A stretch of DNA of 64,000 nt from UBA9620 sp965220695 (GTDB lineage Bacteria > Acidobacteriota > Vicinamibacteria > Vicinamibacterales > UBA8438). Positions 27,618-35,474 of the stretch are shown here, piece after piece. The stretch is from positions 1,178,001 through 1,242,000 of the forward strand of contig OZ244838.1 of assembly GCA_965220695.1 (NCBI GenBank), read 5' to 3'. The position numbers and the translations under genes were made by a program. The notes beneath the pieces were generated by a model that did no database searches, was not told the DNA's origin, and saw nothing but the letters and a program-made list of their open reading frames with translations. Position 1 is the stretch's first letter, and the number at the start of each line of letters is the position of its first letter.

Positions 27618-27875
27618 TTGTTCATCACCGTCATCGCCTACCAGCTCGTGCAGGTCATCCGCACCCACCTGCGCGCGCACGGCGAACACGCCAGTTGGAC
27701 CACCCTGCGCCGCATCCTCGACGGACAGCAGCGCGTCACCGCCACCTTCCGCCGTCCCGGCGGGCGCGCGCTACACGCGCGCACGGCTACGCAAGCCGAA
27801 CCCGATCAGCGCGCCATCTACGACGCGCTCGGCGCCGACCCGCACGCCGGAGGCGTTCGGAAGACGATCATCTGA
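27618..27875 (+). pseudogene. 3' fragment of an IS4/IS1634-type transposase
   Basis: An 85-codon frame beginning at a TTG encodes FITVIAYQLVQVIRTHLR, then SWTTLRRILDGQQRVTATFRR and a tail ending GGVRKTII, the typical C-terminus of IS1634-group transposases. The DDE catalytic core is absent: no matching frame exists upstream, and a run of seven G (27610-27616) directly precedes the fragment. It is therefore a truncated, inactive remnant. The AT-rich DNA following it (27880-27980), including the inverted repeat AACTG-N12-CAGTT, is likely the old right end of the element. Confidence 0.8.
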
Positions 27876-27982
27876 TCGACCCATTTCCCCGGTTTGCGCG
27901 CGTTTGTAGTGCCACTTGCGCGTTTTTGTCGGTGTAAACTGCTGATTCTAAAACAGTTCATTTTACCGTTGTTAAACTTGGG

Positions 27983-28049
27983 CTAGCAGTCCGTGGTGAA
28001 ACCCCGCGTTGCACCGAGATTGGCGGGGCGCCCGCTGAGCAAGGCGAGA
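27983..28049 (+). repeat. Dispersed repeat, copy A
   Basis: The stretch from CTAGCAGTCCGTGGTGAAAC to GAGCAAGGCGAGA recurs, with substitutions, in reverse orientation at 31625-31691, and its first 28 bases recur at 46019-46046. It begins where the transposase remnant ends. Shared features are CTAGC(A/G)G(T/C)CCGTGG and TTGC(A/G)CCGAGAT-like blocks. Confidence 0.65.
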
Positions 28050-28068
28050 AGAGGGAGAATACCTGTAG

Positions 28069-28089
28069 GGGCAACCCTTGTGGTTGCCC
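28069..28089. repeat. REP-like palindrome
   Basis: GGGCAACC and GGTTGCCC form a perfect 8-bp stem around the loop CTTGT. This looks like the common GGGCAACC-type extragenic palindrome. It lies between dispersed repeat copy A and the 20-bp tandem array. Confidence 0.6.
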
Positions 28090-28120
28090 TGTTCGTCAGC
28101 CGGAACAACGCCGCTCGGCG

Positions 28121-28268
28121 GGATGCAGCGTGAAACAGCAGAATTCCGCGGGGAAGCGCAGAATTCAGCGTGAAACAGCAGAATTATGCGGGGGAAAGCA
28201 GAATTCTGCGGGGAAGGCTGAATTCCGCGGGGAAGCGCAGAATTCAGCGGGGATCGAATGCAGCGGGG
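28121..28268. repeat. Tandem array of ~20-bp units
   Basis: Eight imperfect units follow the consensus CAGAATTCMGCGGGGAAGCG, with GAATT cores starting at 28141, 28161, 28181, 28201, 28220 and 28240 and degenerate units at 28121 and 28256. The spacing is 20 bp with one 19-bp step. Two unit variants alternate (GCGGGGAA and GCGTGAAACA). There are no unique spacers, so it is not CRISPR. No promoter or gene is recognisable between the array and the SecA-like gene. Confidence 0.85.
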
Positions 28269-28389
28269 CTTTTGCCACGGGCTGCTCGACGACCGCCTGG
28301 ATCGGCGGCATGAGATCACGAGCTGGCCGCGTCGCAGAAGGCGGCTCGAGCCACAACGTCGCTAGCGGGAGTACGTCAACGACGCACGG

Positions 28390-30822
28390 GTGACATCGAT
28401 GCCGCTCGACCGACTCACGTTGAAGCGCCGGTTCCGGCGGTTTCTCGGCTCGTCGGTCGAGTTCGATCTCGCGCCGTACATGGCGCGACATGCGCGGATC
28501 GATCGCCTGGCGACCGAGGTGGCTGCGACCGACGATGCCGGGCTCACCGCATGGGCACGCAGGCTCAAGACGCGCGTCGGTGAGGGGGTAGCGCTCGACC
28601 AGGTGCTGGACGAGCTGTTCGCGCTGGTCCGTGAGGCATCGGAACGGGTGCTGGGAACCCGTCCGTTCGACGAGCAGATCGTCGGCGGTCTCGCCATGAA
28701 TCAGGGCAAGATCGCGGAGATGCAGACAGGCGAGGGCAAGACGCTGGCCGCGGTTGCGCCCGTGGCCCTCAATGCGCTCGCGGTCCACGGTGTGCACGTC
28801 CTGACGTTCAACGATTACCTCGCGCGCCGAGACGCCGCCTGGATGGGCCCCGTCTACCGTATGCTCTGTTTGACCGTTGGCCACGTCCAGGAGGGCATGC
28901 CTCCGGCCGAGCGCAAGGCGGCCTACGGGTGCGACGTCACGTACGTGACGGCCAGGGAGGCGGGCTTCGATCTACTACGTGACGGCCTGTGCCTGAGCCC
29001 GGCGGGTCTAGTGCACCGTCCCTTCCAGTTCGCGCTGGTCGATGAGGCCGACTCGATCCTGATCGACGAGGCGCGGATCCCCCTCGTGATTGCGGGGCAC
29101 GTCGACGAGTCCAGCATCGGTCTGCGGCAGGTGGCGGCGGTCGCGCGCCAGCTGACTCCCGAGACCGATTTCACCAGCGACGAGCATCGCCGCAATGTCT
29201 TTCTGACGGACCGCGGCGTCGACCGGGTCGAGCACGTGTTCGACCGCGGCAGCCTCTACGATCCCGAGAAACTGCATCTCCTGATTGCGCTCCAGAACGC
29301 CCTGCATGCCGAGTGCCTCCTCGACCGCGACGTCGACTACATCGTCCGCGGCGGCAAGGTGGAGCTGGTCGACGACTTCACGGGGCGGGTGGCCGACAGA
29401 CGGCGGTGGCCGGACGGGCTGCAGGCTGCCATCGAATGCAAAGAGGGTCTCGAAATCCAGCGCGAGGGACAGATCCTCGGCTCGATCACGGTACAGCACT
29501 TCCTGCGTAACTATCCGCGGTTGTGCGGCATGACCGCCACGGCACAGCCGTCGGCGGAAGAGCTCAAGGAATTCTACGGGCTCGACGTCGTCGTGATCCC
29601 GACCCACACGCCGTGCCTGCGCCGTGACGACGAGGACGTCATCTTCGCCAACCGCGCGGCAAAACGGCAGGCTCTCGTGACCGAGATCGCCCGAGTTCAG
29701 CATACGGGTCGGCCGATATTGGTCGGCACCGCAAGCGTCGTCGAGTCGGAACAGCTGGCTGCCGCGCTCCAAGAGGCCGGCGTGGAGTGCCGCATCCTCA
29801 ACGCCAAGCACGACGAGGCCGAGGCCGAGGTCGTGGCCGAGGCGGGATCGCTCGGCGCGGTGACGATCTCCACCAACATGGCCGGTCGCGGCTCAGACAT
29901 CAAGCTGGGCGGCCGCGACGGCCGCGGCCACGCGGCGGTGGTTGCACGCGGCGGTCTCTACGTCATCGGCACCAACCGCCACGAGAGCCTCCGTGTCGAT
30001 CAGCAACTCCGGGGCCGCAGCGGACGACAGGGTGACCCTGGGTCGTCGCGGTTCTTCGTCAGCGTGGAGGATCCGATCATCGCGCGGTACGGGATCCGCC
30101 GTCTGATGACGGTCCCCGGCCTGTCGACCAGCGATGAACCGACGACCAACCCGGTGTTGCGGCGCGAGATCCGACGCGCGCAGCGTATCATCGAGGGCGA
30201 GAATCTGGACATTCGTCGCCGGCTCTGGGACTACTCCGAGGTCGTGGAAACGCAACGACAGTGGATCCAGGCCTGGCGCCACGAGATACTGCGCGCCGAG
30301 CCGCCCCTCGCTCTGCTAGCCGAGCGAAGCCCCACCCGCTACGCCCAAGCTCGTACCGTGGCCGGTGATGACATCCTCCGCCGTGTCGAGCAGCGAGTGA
30401 CGCTGCTCGCTCTCGACCGCCACTGGAGCAACCACCTGGCCCAGATGCGCTGGAACCGGGACCGCCTGGCGCTGATCGGCTTGGTCGGCAAGAACCCGCT
30501 GGCGGAGTTCTTTCGTGAGGCCGGCGACGAGTTCGACCGGCTCGCATCCCGAGTCGAAGACCAGGCAGTCAGGACCTTCGAGCAGATCGAGGTCACGGCC
30601 GACGGCGTCGACTGGGAGCAGGACGGGCTCCTCGGCCCCTCGTCGACCTGGACCTATCTGGTGAACGATCAGTTCCTCGGCAACAACGTGCTGCGGGACC
30701 TCTCGCACCGCCCCGGCGTCGCGGCGTTGGCCGTGATCACGCTTGGTCCACTCCTCTTCCTGTGGGGGCTTCGTGAGCGCTGGATACGGCGCAGGAAACG
30801 CGCGGCGCGCGACACGCCATAG
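28390..30822 (+). CDS. SecA-like translocation ATPase paralogue with C-terminal membrane anchor
   Basis: The 810-residue protein has the SecA architecture: Walker A MQTGEGKT at residues 111-118, VDEADSILIDEAR near 217, the preprotein cross-linking and second nucleotide-binding domains with TNMAGRGSDIKLGG and QLRGRSGRQGDPGSSRFF, and the helical scaffold. Instead of the Cys-rich zinc-binding SecA tail it ends in a hydrophobic helix (VAALAVITLGPLLFLWGL) followed by a basic RERWIRRRKR stretch, so it is probably fixed to the membrane. The start may be GTG 28390 or ATG 28399. It neighbours mobile-element debris and is not beside sec genes, which suggests an accessory, SecA2-like or specialised export role. 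Confidence 0.85.
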   Translation: MTSMPLDRLTLKRRFRRFLGSSVEFDLAPYMARHARIDRLATEVAATDDAGLTAWARRLKTRVGEGVALDQVLDELFALVREASERVLGTRPFDEQIVGGLAMNQGKIAEMQTGEGKTLAAVAPVALNALAVHGVHVLTFNDYLARRDAAWMGPVYRMLCLTVGHVQEGMPPAERKAAYGCDVTYVTAREAGFDLLRDGLCLSPAGLVHRPFQFALVDEADSILIDEARIPLVIAGHVDESSIGLRQVAAVARQLTPETDFTSDEHRRNVFLTDRGVDRVEHVFDRGSLYDPEKLHLLIALQNALHAECLLDRDVDYIVRGGKVELVDDFTGRVADRRRWPDGLQAAIECKEGLEIQREGQILGSITVQHFLRNYPRLCGMTATAQPSAEELKEFYGLDVVVIPTHTPCLRRDDEDVIFANRAAKRQALVTEIARVQHTGRPILVGTASVVESEQLAAALQEAGVECRILNAKHDEAEAEVVAEAGSLGAVTISTNMAGRGSDIKLGGRDGRGHAAVVARGGLYVIGTNRHESLRVDQQLRGRSGRQGDPGSSRFFVSVEDPIIARYGIRRLMTVPGLSTSDEPTTNPVLRREIRRAQRIIEGENLDIRRRLWDYSEVVETQRQWIQAWRHEILRAEPPLALLAERSPTRYAQARTVAGDDILRRVEQRVTLLALDRHWSNHLAQMRWNRDRLALIGLVGKNPLAEFFREAGDEFDRLASRVEDQAVRTFEQIEVTADGVDWEQDGLLGPSSTWTYLVNDQFLGNNVLRDLSHRPGVAALAVITLGPLLFLWGLRERWIRRRKRAARDTP

Positions 30823-30857
30823 TCGAGGCGGAGCACTCGAGACGTGGCCCAGAGCGA

Positions 30858-31184
30858 CTACAGCAGGAACGGAATCATCAAGAACTGCCCCAGAACGAGG
30901 CCGATGCCGATCCGGATGATCAGCGACGCGTTGAGCATCATCGCGAATCCGATCCACCCGAGGAAGAACGTCAGAACCGAGCTGCCGAGGAATCCCGCGA
31001 CAATACCCGCCAGGACGAGTCCGACTCCGACCAATCGACGTGTCCGTGACGGGGCGTCAGCCGACGCTGACTCGACAGCGGCTTCAGGTAACCCCGCCGT
31101 CGCCTCCGTCAGCGCGCGCTGGCAGTGCACGCACACGACCGCCTCCTCCGGGATGTCCCCAGCACAGAACGGACACTTCTCCAT
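30858..31184 (-). CDS. Zinc-ribbon small membrane protein
   Basis: ATG 31184 follows GAGGTG at good spacing; the longer frame upstream is not needed. The 108-residue protein starts with a zinc ribbon (CPFC at residues 4-7 and CVHC near 18-21). A polar linker follows, then two hydrophobic stretches (VGVGLVLAGIVAGFLGSS and a C-terminal IRIGIGLVLGQFLMIPFLL). It is convergent with the SecA-like gene, 35 bp apart. Function is unknown; such proteins are often membrane stress or scaffold factors. Confidence 0.7.
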   Translation of the reverse strand: MEKCPFCAGDIPEEAVVCVHCQRALTEATAGLPEAAVESASADAPSRTRRLVGVGLVLAGIVAGFLGSSVLTFFLGWIGFAMMLNASLIIRIGIGLVLGQFLMIPFLL

Positions 31185-31311
31185 GGAACACCTCATTCGC
31201 ATGGCCTGTTGACCAGGTGGATGACATAACCCACCACCCCCGTGCTCTGTCGACCGTCACTCCCGCAGCCCGGCGACGCAGGGACTGCTCCAGTACACCA
31301 TCCTCGGCGGT

Positions 31312-31533
31312 CTGCTTCATCGGACGTTTCCTTGACGAGCGCGGCTCGACGACGAGACTGATCCAGTGGTCGCCCTCGTTGAAGACCAGAGCTCGTTTGT
31401 GTAGCACCTGGATGTGTTTCCGCAGCTCGGCCTCGGACATCTGCCGCAGCCTCCGAGCGAGACTGCGGACTGTCACCGCGCAGGACATCTCCTCCAGGAC
31501 TCGCAACGTGCCTTCCGGGAGCCGATGCTCGAC
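31312..31533 (-). pseudogene. C-terminal fragment resembling a RiPP-maturation radical SAM protein
   Basis: One minus-strand frame encodes a coherent winged-helix-like stretch: RLPEGTLRVLEEMSCAVTVR, then MSEAELRKHIQVLHKRALVF and EGDHWISLVV. This resembles the C-terminal end of B12-binding radical-SAM enzymes of the RiPP-maturation type, where a glycine-rich EGD(R/H)xxSL ending is common. No radical-SAM CxxxCxxC core is present upstream, and the frame runs on into unrelated sequence. I read it as a degraded remnant. The rest of 31203-31776 shows no intact gene. Confidence 0.4.
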
Positions 31534-31624
31534 GCCTCTGCGATCATTCCCGGTTCCACAGCCGCCGCCGGCGCCGCCAGCAAGGCACACACGGCCAGCG
31601 CCGGCGGCGCCGGTTTCTCCATCA

Positions 31625-31691
31625 ATTCGCCTTGCTCAGCGCGCGCAGCGCCGATCCCGGTGCGACGCGGCGATATTCCACGTGCTGCTAG
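31625..31691 (-). repeat. Dispersed repeat, copy B
   Basis: TTCGCCTTGCTCAGCGCGCG through CGTGCTGCTAG is the reverse complement relative of copy A (27983-28049). It retains the GCCTTGCTCAGCG and CCGGTGCGACGCGG blocks, which correspond to copy A bases read on the other strand. Copy A and copy B flank the SecA-like gene in opposite orientations. Confidence 0.6.
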
Positions 31692-31776
31692 ACTGAACAG
31701 GTTCCGGGACGGCGCGGCGATCTGCTGCGGTCCGGCCGCCGGCCGGGGTCATGCGAATGCAGGGGGATGGGACACG

Positions 31777-32109
31777 ATGAGCGAGTTGGCTTCGAAGCAA
31801 TGCGTACCGTGTCGCGGGGGAGTGCCGCCGCTGCAGGGAGACGAACTGGCCACGTATCAGCAGCAGCTTGGCGGCGGCTGGCAGGTGGTGAACGAGCATC
31901 ACCTGGAGAAGGAATACACGTTCGACGATTTCCGGCAGGCGCTCGATTTTACGGTGCGGGTCGGGGAAATGGCTGAAGAGCAGGACCACCATCCGGACAT
32001 CCTGCTGACCTGGGGTCTGGTCAAGGTGACGATCTGGACCCACAAGATCGACGGGTTGACGGAGAGTGACTTCGTCTTCGCCGCCAAGGCGGATCGCGTA
32101 TCGGCCTGA
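31777..32109 (+). CDS. phhB: Pterin-4a-carbinolamine dehydratase
   Basis: The 110-residue protein begins at ATG 31777, preceded by an AGGGGGA stretch. It has the PCD hallmark EEQDHHPDILLTWGLVKVTIWTH with the catalytic His-His pair and the later Asp-Gly-Leu-Thr loop. It recycles 4a-hydroxytetrahydrobiopterin for aromatic amino-acid hydroxylases and can act as a moonlighting factor. No hydroxylase is in the window. The N-terminal 25 residues include two Cys, uncommon but not diagnostic. Confidence 0.93.
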   Translation: MSELASKQCVPCRGGVPPLQGDELATYQQQLGGGWQVVNEHHLEKEYTFDDFRQALDFTVRVGEMAEEQDHHPDILLTWGLVKVTIWTHKIDGLTESDFVFAAKADRVSA

Positions 32110-32167
32110 GTGCGGGCGCATCGCCGCGCTCGGCGCGGCAACGCACCGTCGCCGCCGGCCGCTGGTG

Positions 32168-32173
32168 TAAGAT
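32168..32173 (+). promoter_or_regulatory. Candidate -10 element, leaderless start
   Basis: TAAGAT lies exactly 9 bases before ATG 32183 and no ribosome site is present, matching the geometry at cysQ and the cys leader. No clear -35 is visible. Confidence 0.4.
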
Positions 32174-32182
32174 CGGCGGCTG

Positions 32183-33286
32183 ATGATTACGGAGAGTGCG
32201 GTGACCGACCGGCAGGCAACAGACGCACGCGCGGCCCTTGACGCCTGGGTGCGCGAGATTGTCGACTGGCATTTCAACCCCGAGACCGGGTGTCCGTTCT
32301 GGCTCGACTGGGCCCGTGACGCCGGGTGGGACCCGAGACGGGAAGTCACGGAGTTCGCCGATCTCGCCAGATTCCCCCATTTCCAGGATGAATGGCTGCG
32401 CGGCGGTCCGGTGCGGCGATGGGTGCCCAGGGCGTATGCCGGCCGGCCGACCTTCGTGTTCGAGACCGGCGGCACGACCGGTATTCCCAAGAGCCGCGTC
32501 GCGCAGGAAGATTTTCGCATCGACTACGAGCTCTTCTCGGACACCCTGCCGGACGAGCACTTTCCCAGGGGCGGCAACTGGCTGATGCTCGGACCGAGCG
32601 GGCCGCGCCGGCTCAGACTGGCGGTAGAGCATCTCGCGCAGCATCGCGGCGGCATCTGCTTCTGTGTCGACCTCGACCCCCGCTGGGTCATCAAGCTGAT
32701 CAAGAAGGGCTGGATGGAGCATCTGAAGGCCTATCAGGATCATGTCATCGACCAGGCGCTGACGGTGCTGTCGGCCGGGCATGACATCAAGTGCCTGTTC
32801 GCCACGCCGAAGCTGCTCGAGGCGCTGGCCAACCGGTTGGAAGAGAACGGGTCGAGTCTGAAAGAGACCGGCATCACCGGGATCTTCGCCGGCGGCACCG
32901 AGTTCACCCCGCAGTGGAACCGGTTCGCCCAGGAGGAGCTGCTCGACGGCATCTACATGACGCCGACCTACGGGAACACGCTGATGGGGTTGGCGGCGAG
33001 CCCGCCCAGCGGCGCGGAGAACGGTTACAAGATCACGTACTACGCCCCGCAACCGCGCGCCGTGCTGCAGGTCGTCGATCCGGATGACCCGGATCGCCCG
33101 GTCGGATATGGGGAGACCGGGCGTGTCATGCTGACGACGCTCACGAAAGAGTTCTTCGTGCCGCGCTTCCAGGAACGGGACGAGGGGGAGCGTGAGCCGC
33201 CGTGCGAGCAGTACCCGTGGGACGGGGTCAGCGGCGTGCGGCCATTCAGCCGGCTGGGGTCGGCAACTACGGTGGGTGTGTACTAG
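32183..33286 (+). CDS. EhpF/LuxE-like acyl-adenylating enzyme
   Basis: The 367-residue protein has an ATP-binding loop FETGGTTGIPKSR near residues 93-105 and GIFAGGTEFTP with TYGNTLMG later, as in the small adenylate-forming enzymes typified by phenazine EhpF and related to LuxE. It should activate a carboxylic acid as acyl-AMP. Full ANL ligases are longer and have a large C-terminal domain that is missing here, which fits the EhpF group. An aldehyde-dehydrogenase-fold protein is encoded 700 bp downstream on the same strand, with a lipoprotein gene between them, suggesting an acid-to-aldehyde reduction pair. Confidence 0.75.
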   Translation: MITESAVTDRQATDARAALDAWVREIVDWHFNPETGCPFWLDWARDAGWDPRREVTEFADLARFPHFQDEWLRGGPVRRWVPRAYAGRPTFVFETGGTTGIPKSRVAQEDFRIDYELFSDTLPDEHFPRGGNWLMLGPSGPRRLRLAVEHLAQHRGGICFCVDLDPRWVIKLIKKGWMEHLKAYQDHVIDQALTVLSAGHDIKCLFATPKLLEALANRLEENGSSLKETGITGIFAGGTEFTPQWNRFAQEELLDGIYMTPTYGNTLMGLAASPPSGAENGYKITYYAPQPRAVLQVVDPDDPDRPVGYGETGRVMLTTLTKEFFVPRFQERDEGEREPPCEQYPWDGVSGVRPFSRLGSATTVGVY

Positions 33287-33376
33287 TTCCGCACGGCCCG
33301 AACCTGGACAAAACGTGGATAGAACATCGACAAAGGCGCGCGGCACACGGCCCGCGGCGCGCATGGGAGACAGACG

Positions 33377-33871
33377 ATGCAGACAGGAACTGACGTACGG
33401 CAAGGGTGGCTCGTCGCGCTGATCGGGGTGCTGGCGGTCGGATTCGCGGCCTGCGGCGGCGCTCCGGAACCGGAGTCGGAACCGATGGCGGACGAACCCG
33501 CGGCCGTGATGGAAGACCGCTCGTCCATGACGCCGACGGTGTCGTTCATGCGTCCGGCGGACGGCGCCACGGTGTCCAGTCCGGTGCAGATGGAGTTCAT
33601 CGTGTCGAACGTCAACATCTCACCGGTGCCGGCGGACGCGGAGGAGTCGCGCCCCGGGATGGTGCATCATCACGTCGGCATCGACACCGAATGCCTGCCG
33701 CCCGGCGAGACGGTTCCGCAGGCCGATCCCTGGGTGCACTTCGGCGACGGGTCGAAGACCTTCGAAACGATGCTTCCTCCCGGTGAGCACACGCTGACCC
33801 TGCAGGTCGGCGACGATCTGCACGTCACGCAGGAAGATCTTTGCACGACCGTTTCCATCACCGTGGAGTAG
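33377..33871 (+). CDS. DUF4399 lipoprotein
   Basis: The 164-residue product has an export signal ending at GFAACGG, probably a lipobox. An acidic linker follows, then a DUF4399 domain: VSFMRPADGATVSSPVQMEF, the His-rich MVHHHVGIDTECLPPGE and LPPGEHTLTLQVGD. Family members are small exported proteins possibly binding metal or sugars through the HHH motif; the function is not known. ATG 33377 is preceded by GGGAGA. It sits between the adenylating enzyme and the dehydrogenase-like gene. Confidence 0.85.
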   Translation: MQTGTDVRQGWLVALIGVLAVGFAACGGAPEPESEPMADEPAAVMEDRSSMTPTVSFMRPADGATVSSPVQMEFIVSNVNISPVPADAEESRPGMVHHHVGIDTECLPPGETVPQADPWVHFGDGSKTFETMLPPGEHTLTLQVGDDLHVTQEDLCTTVSITVE

Positions 33872-33983
33872 CCGCCCGCCGGTCCGCGGCGGTGAATGGC
33901 CGCGAGGGTCTGCAGGTGAGCCGGATCGCCGGCCGGTCTGCGACCCGGCGCGGCCGGTCGATGACGACAGGAACGAAAACACC

Positions 33984-35408
33984 GTGATTCACTTTCCAAT
34001 ACTGCGCTGGGGACAGCCGTACACGAGTCTCGAGACGACGCAGGTTCATCACTTCACGACCGGTGAGCCGGTGGCGGAGGTCAGTCAGTCGAACCCCGGT
34101 ATCGTGGCGAGAGATCTGCGCAAGGGCTCGGAGCGCGCGCGCGCCGCGCTGCGTGACATCCCGTGCACCGAGCTGCTGGCGAGGGTCAAGAAGGGGGGCG
34201 AGCTGTTCAAGACCGCCGAGTTGCCGCTGGGCGACGGCGTCCAGACGCCGGATGACTTCGTGCGCCAGCAGTCGGCGACGACCGGTCTGCCCGAGCACAT
34301 GTGCCGCATGAACATGGGCAAGCTCGAGTACGTGCTCAGCCATCTCGACCAGGTGCTCGCGTCGCTGACCCGCAAGCTCGACTTCGACATCCTCACGCGC
34401 GGGTATGGTGAAGAAGACGGGGTGATGCGCAGCTATCAGGCGACGACGCCGGTGCTGGGCATGGTGCTGCCCTCGAATTCGCCGGGTGTGCACAGCCTGT
34501 GGCTGCCGATCATCCCACTGCAGATCGGCCTGGTGCTCAAGCCCGGTCCGCAGGAACCGTGGACCCCCTGGCGCATGGCGCAGGCGTTCTTCCAGGCGGG
34601 GATTCCGAAGGAGGCGATCGCGCTCTACCCCGGGCTGGGCGAGGTCGGGGCGGCGGTGCTGAACAACACCGCGCGCAGTCTCATCTTCGGCGGCACCGCC
34701 ACCGTGGAGCAGTACGCCGCCAACCCCGGCGTGCAGGTGCACGGCCCCGGGTTCAGCAAGATTCTGATCGGCGAGGACATGGTCGACGACTGGGAACGGC
34801 ATGTTGACCTGATGGTCGACAGCGTGCTGACCAACAGCGGTCGCGGCTGCATCAACTGTTCAGGCATCTGGGCGCCGCGGCACACGCGGGAGATCGCCGA
34901 GGCGCTCGCCGCGCGGCTGGGGCCGATCGCGCCGTTGCCGCCGGAAGATCCGGACGCGGCGTTGGCGGCGTTCACCGTGCCGGGGCAGGCGGCCGCCATC
35001 TCGGCCGACATCGACAACGCGCTGAAGGAGGACGGGGTCGAGGAGGTGTCAGCCAGGTATCAGGATGGCGGTCGGCTCGTCCCGCAGGCGCGTTGCGACT
35101 ACATCCGGCCCACGGTGATGCACTGCGCGTCGCCCGGCGTGGCGATGGCCCACAAGGAGTACATGTACCCGTTCGTGACGGTGGTCGAGTGTCCGCAGGA
35201 CACGATGATCAAGGCGATCGGCGCGACGCTGGTGGCGACCGGCCTGACCCGCGACCCGAAGTTCACGCGCGCGCTGCTCGACGCACGCAACATCGACCGG
35301 TTGAACATCGGCGCGGTGCCGACCGTCAAGCTCAACTGGCTCCAGCCGCACGAGGGAAACATCGTCGACTTCCTCTTCCGGCCGCGGGCCTTCCAGCAGG
35401 CGTCGTAG
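33984..35408 (+). CDS. Aldehyde-dehydrogenase-fold acyl reductase-like protein
   Basis: The 474-residue protein begins at GTG 33984 (AGGAA upstream). It has the ALDH superfamily layout: NAD-binding region with VLGMVLPSNSPGVHSLWLP, GGTATVEQYAANPGVQVHG, and a catalytic-loop Cys in NSGRGCINCSGIW. The N-terminal 100 residues are unlike standard ALDH. In LuxC-type enzymes such a Cys accepts an acyl group from an adenylating partner and reduces it with NADPH. The preceding EhpF-like gene would fit that partner. The chemistry is inference. Confidence 0.75.
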   Translation: MIHFPILRWGQPYTSLETTQVHHFTTGEPVAEVSQSNPGIVARDLRKGSERARAALRDIPCTELLARVKKGGELFKTAELPLGDGVQTPDDFVRQQSATTGLPEHMCRMNMGKLEYVLSHLDQVLASLTRKLDFDILTRGYGEEDGVMRSYQATTPVLGMVLPSNSPGVHSLWLPIIPLQIGLVLKPGPQEPWTPWRMAQAFFQAGIPKEAIALYPGLGEVGAAVLNNTARSLIFGGTATVEQYAANPGVQVHGPGFSKILIGEDMVDDWERHVDLMVDSVLTNSGRGCINCSGIWAPRHTREIAEALAARLGPIAPLPPEDPDAALAAFTVPGQAAAISADIDNALKEDGVEEVSARYQDGGRLVPQARCDYIRPTVMHCASPGVAMAHKEYMYPFVTVVECPQDTMIKAIGATLVATGLTRDPKFTRALLDARNIDRLNIGAVPTVKLNWLQPHEGNIVDFLFRPRAFQQAS

Positions 35409-35474
35409 GACTCGCGCGCCGCGGGCCGGCGGGTCCAGCGGCCGGCCGGCGCGTGTTCGTGGGACCCAGAGGCC

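Noticed and set aside
27379..27909. 176-codon plus-strand frame over the transposase remnant
   Set aside because: It overlaps the recognisable transposase frame out of register and has low-complexity composition.
28121..28268. CRISPR array
   Set aside because: Units are contiguous 20-bp tandem repeats without unique spacers, and no cas genes are near.
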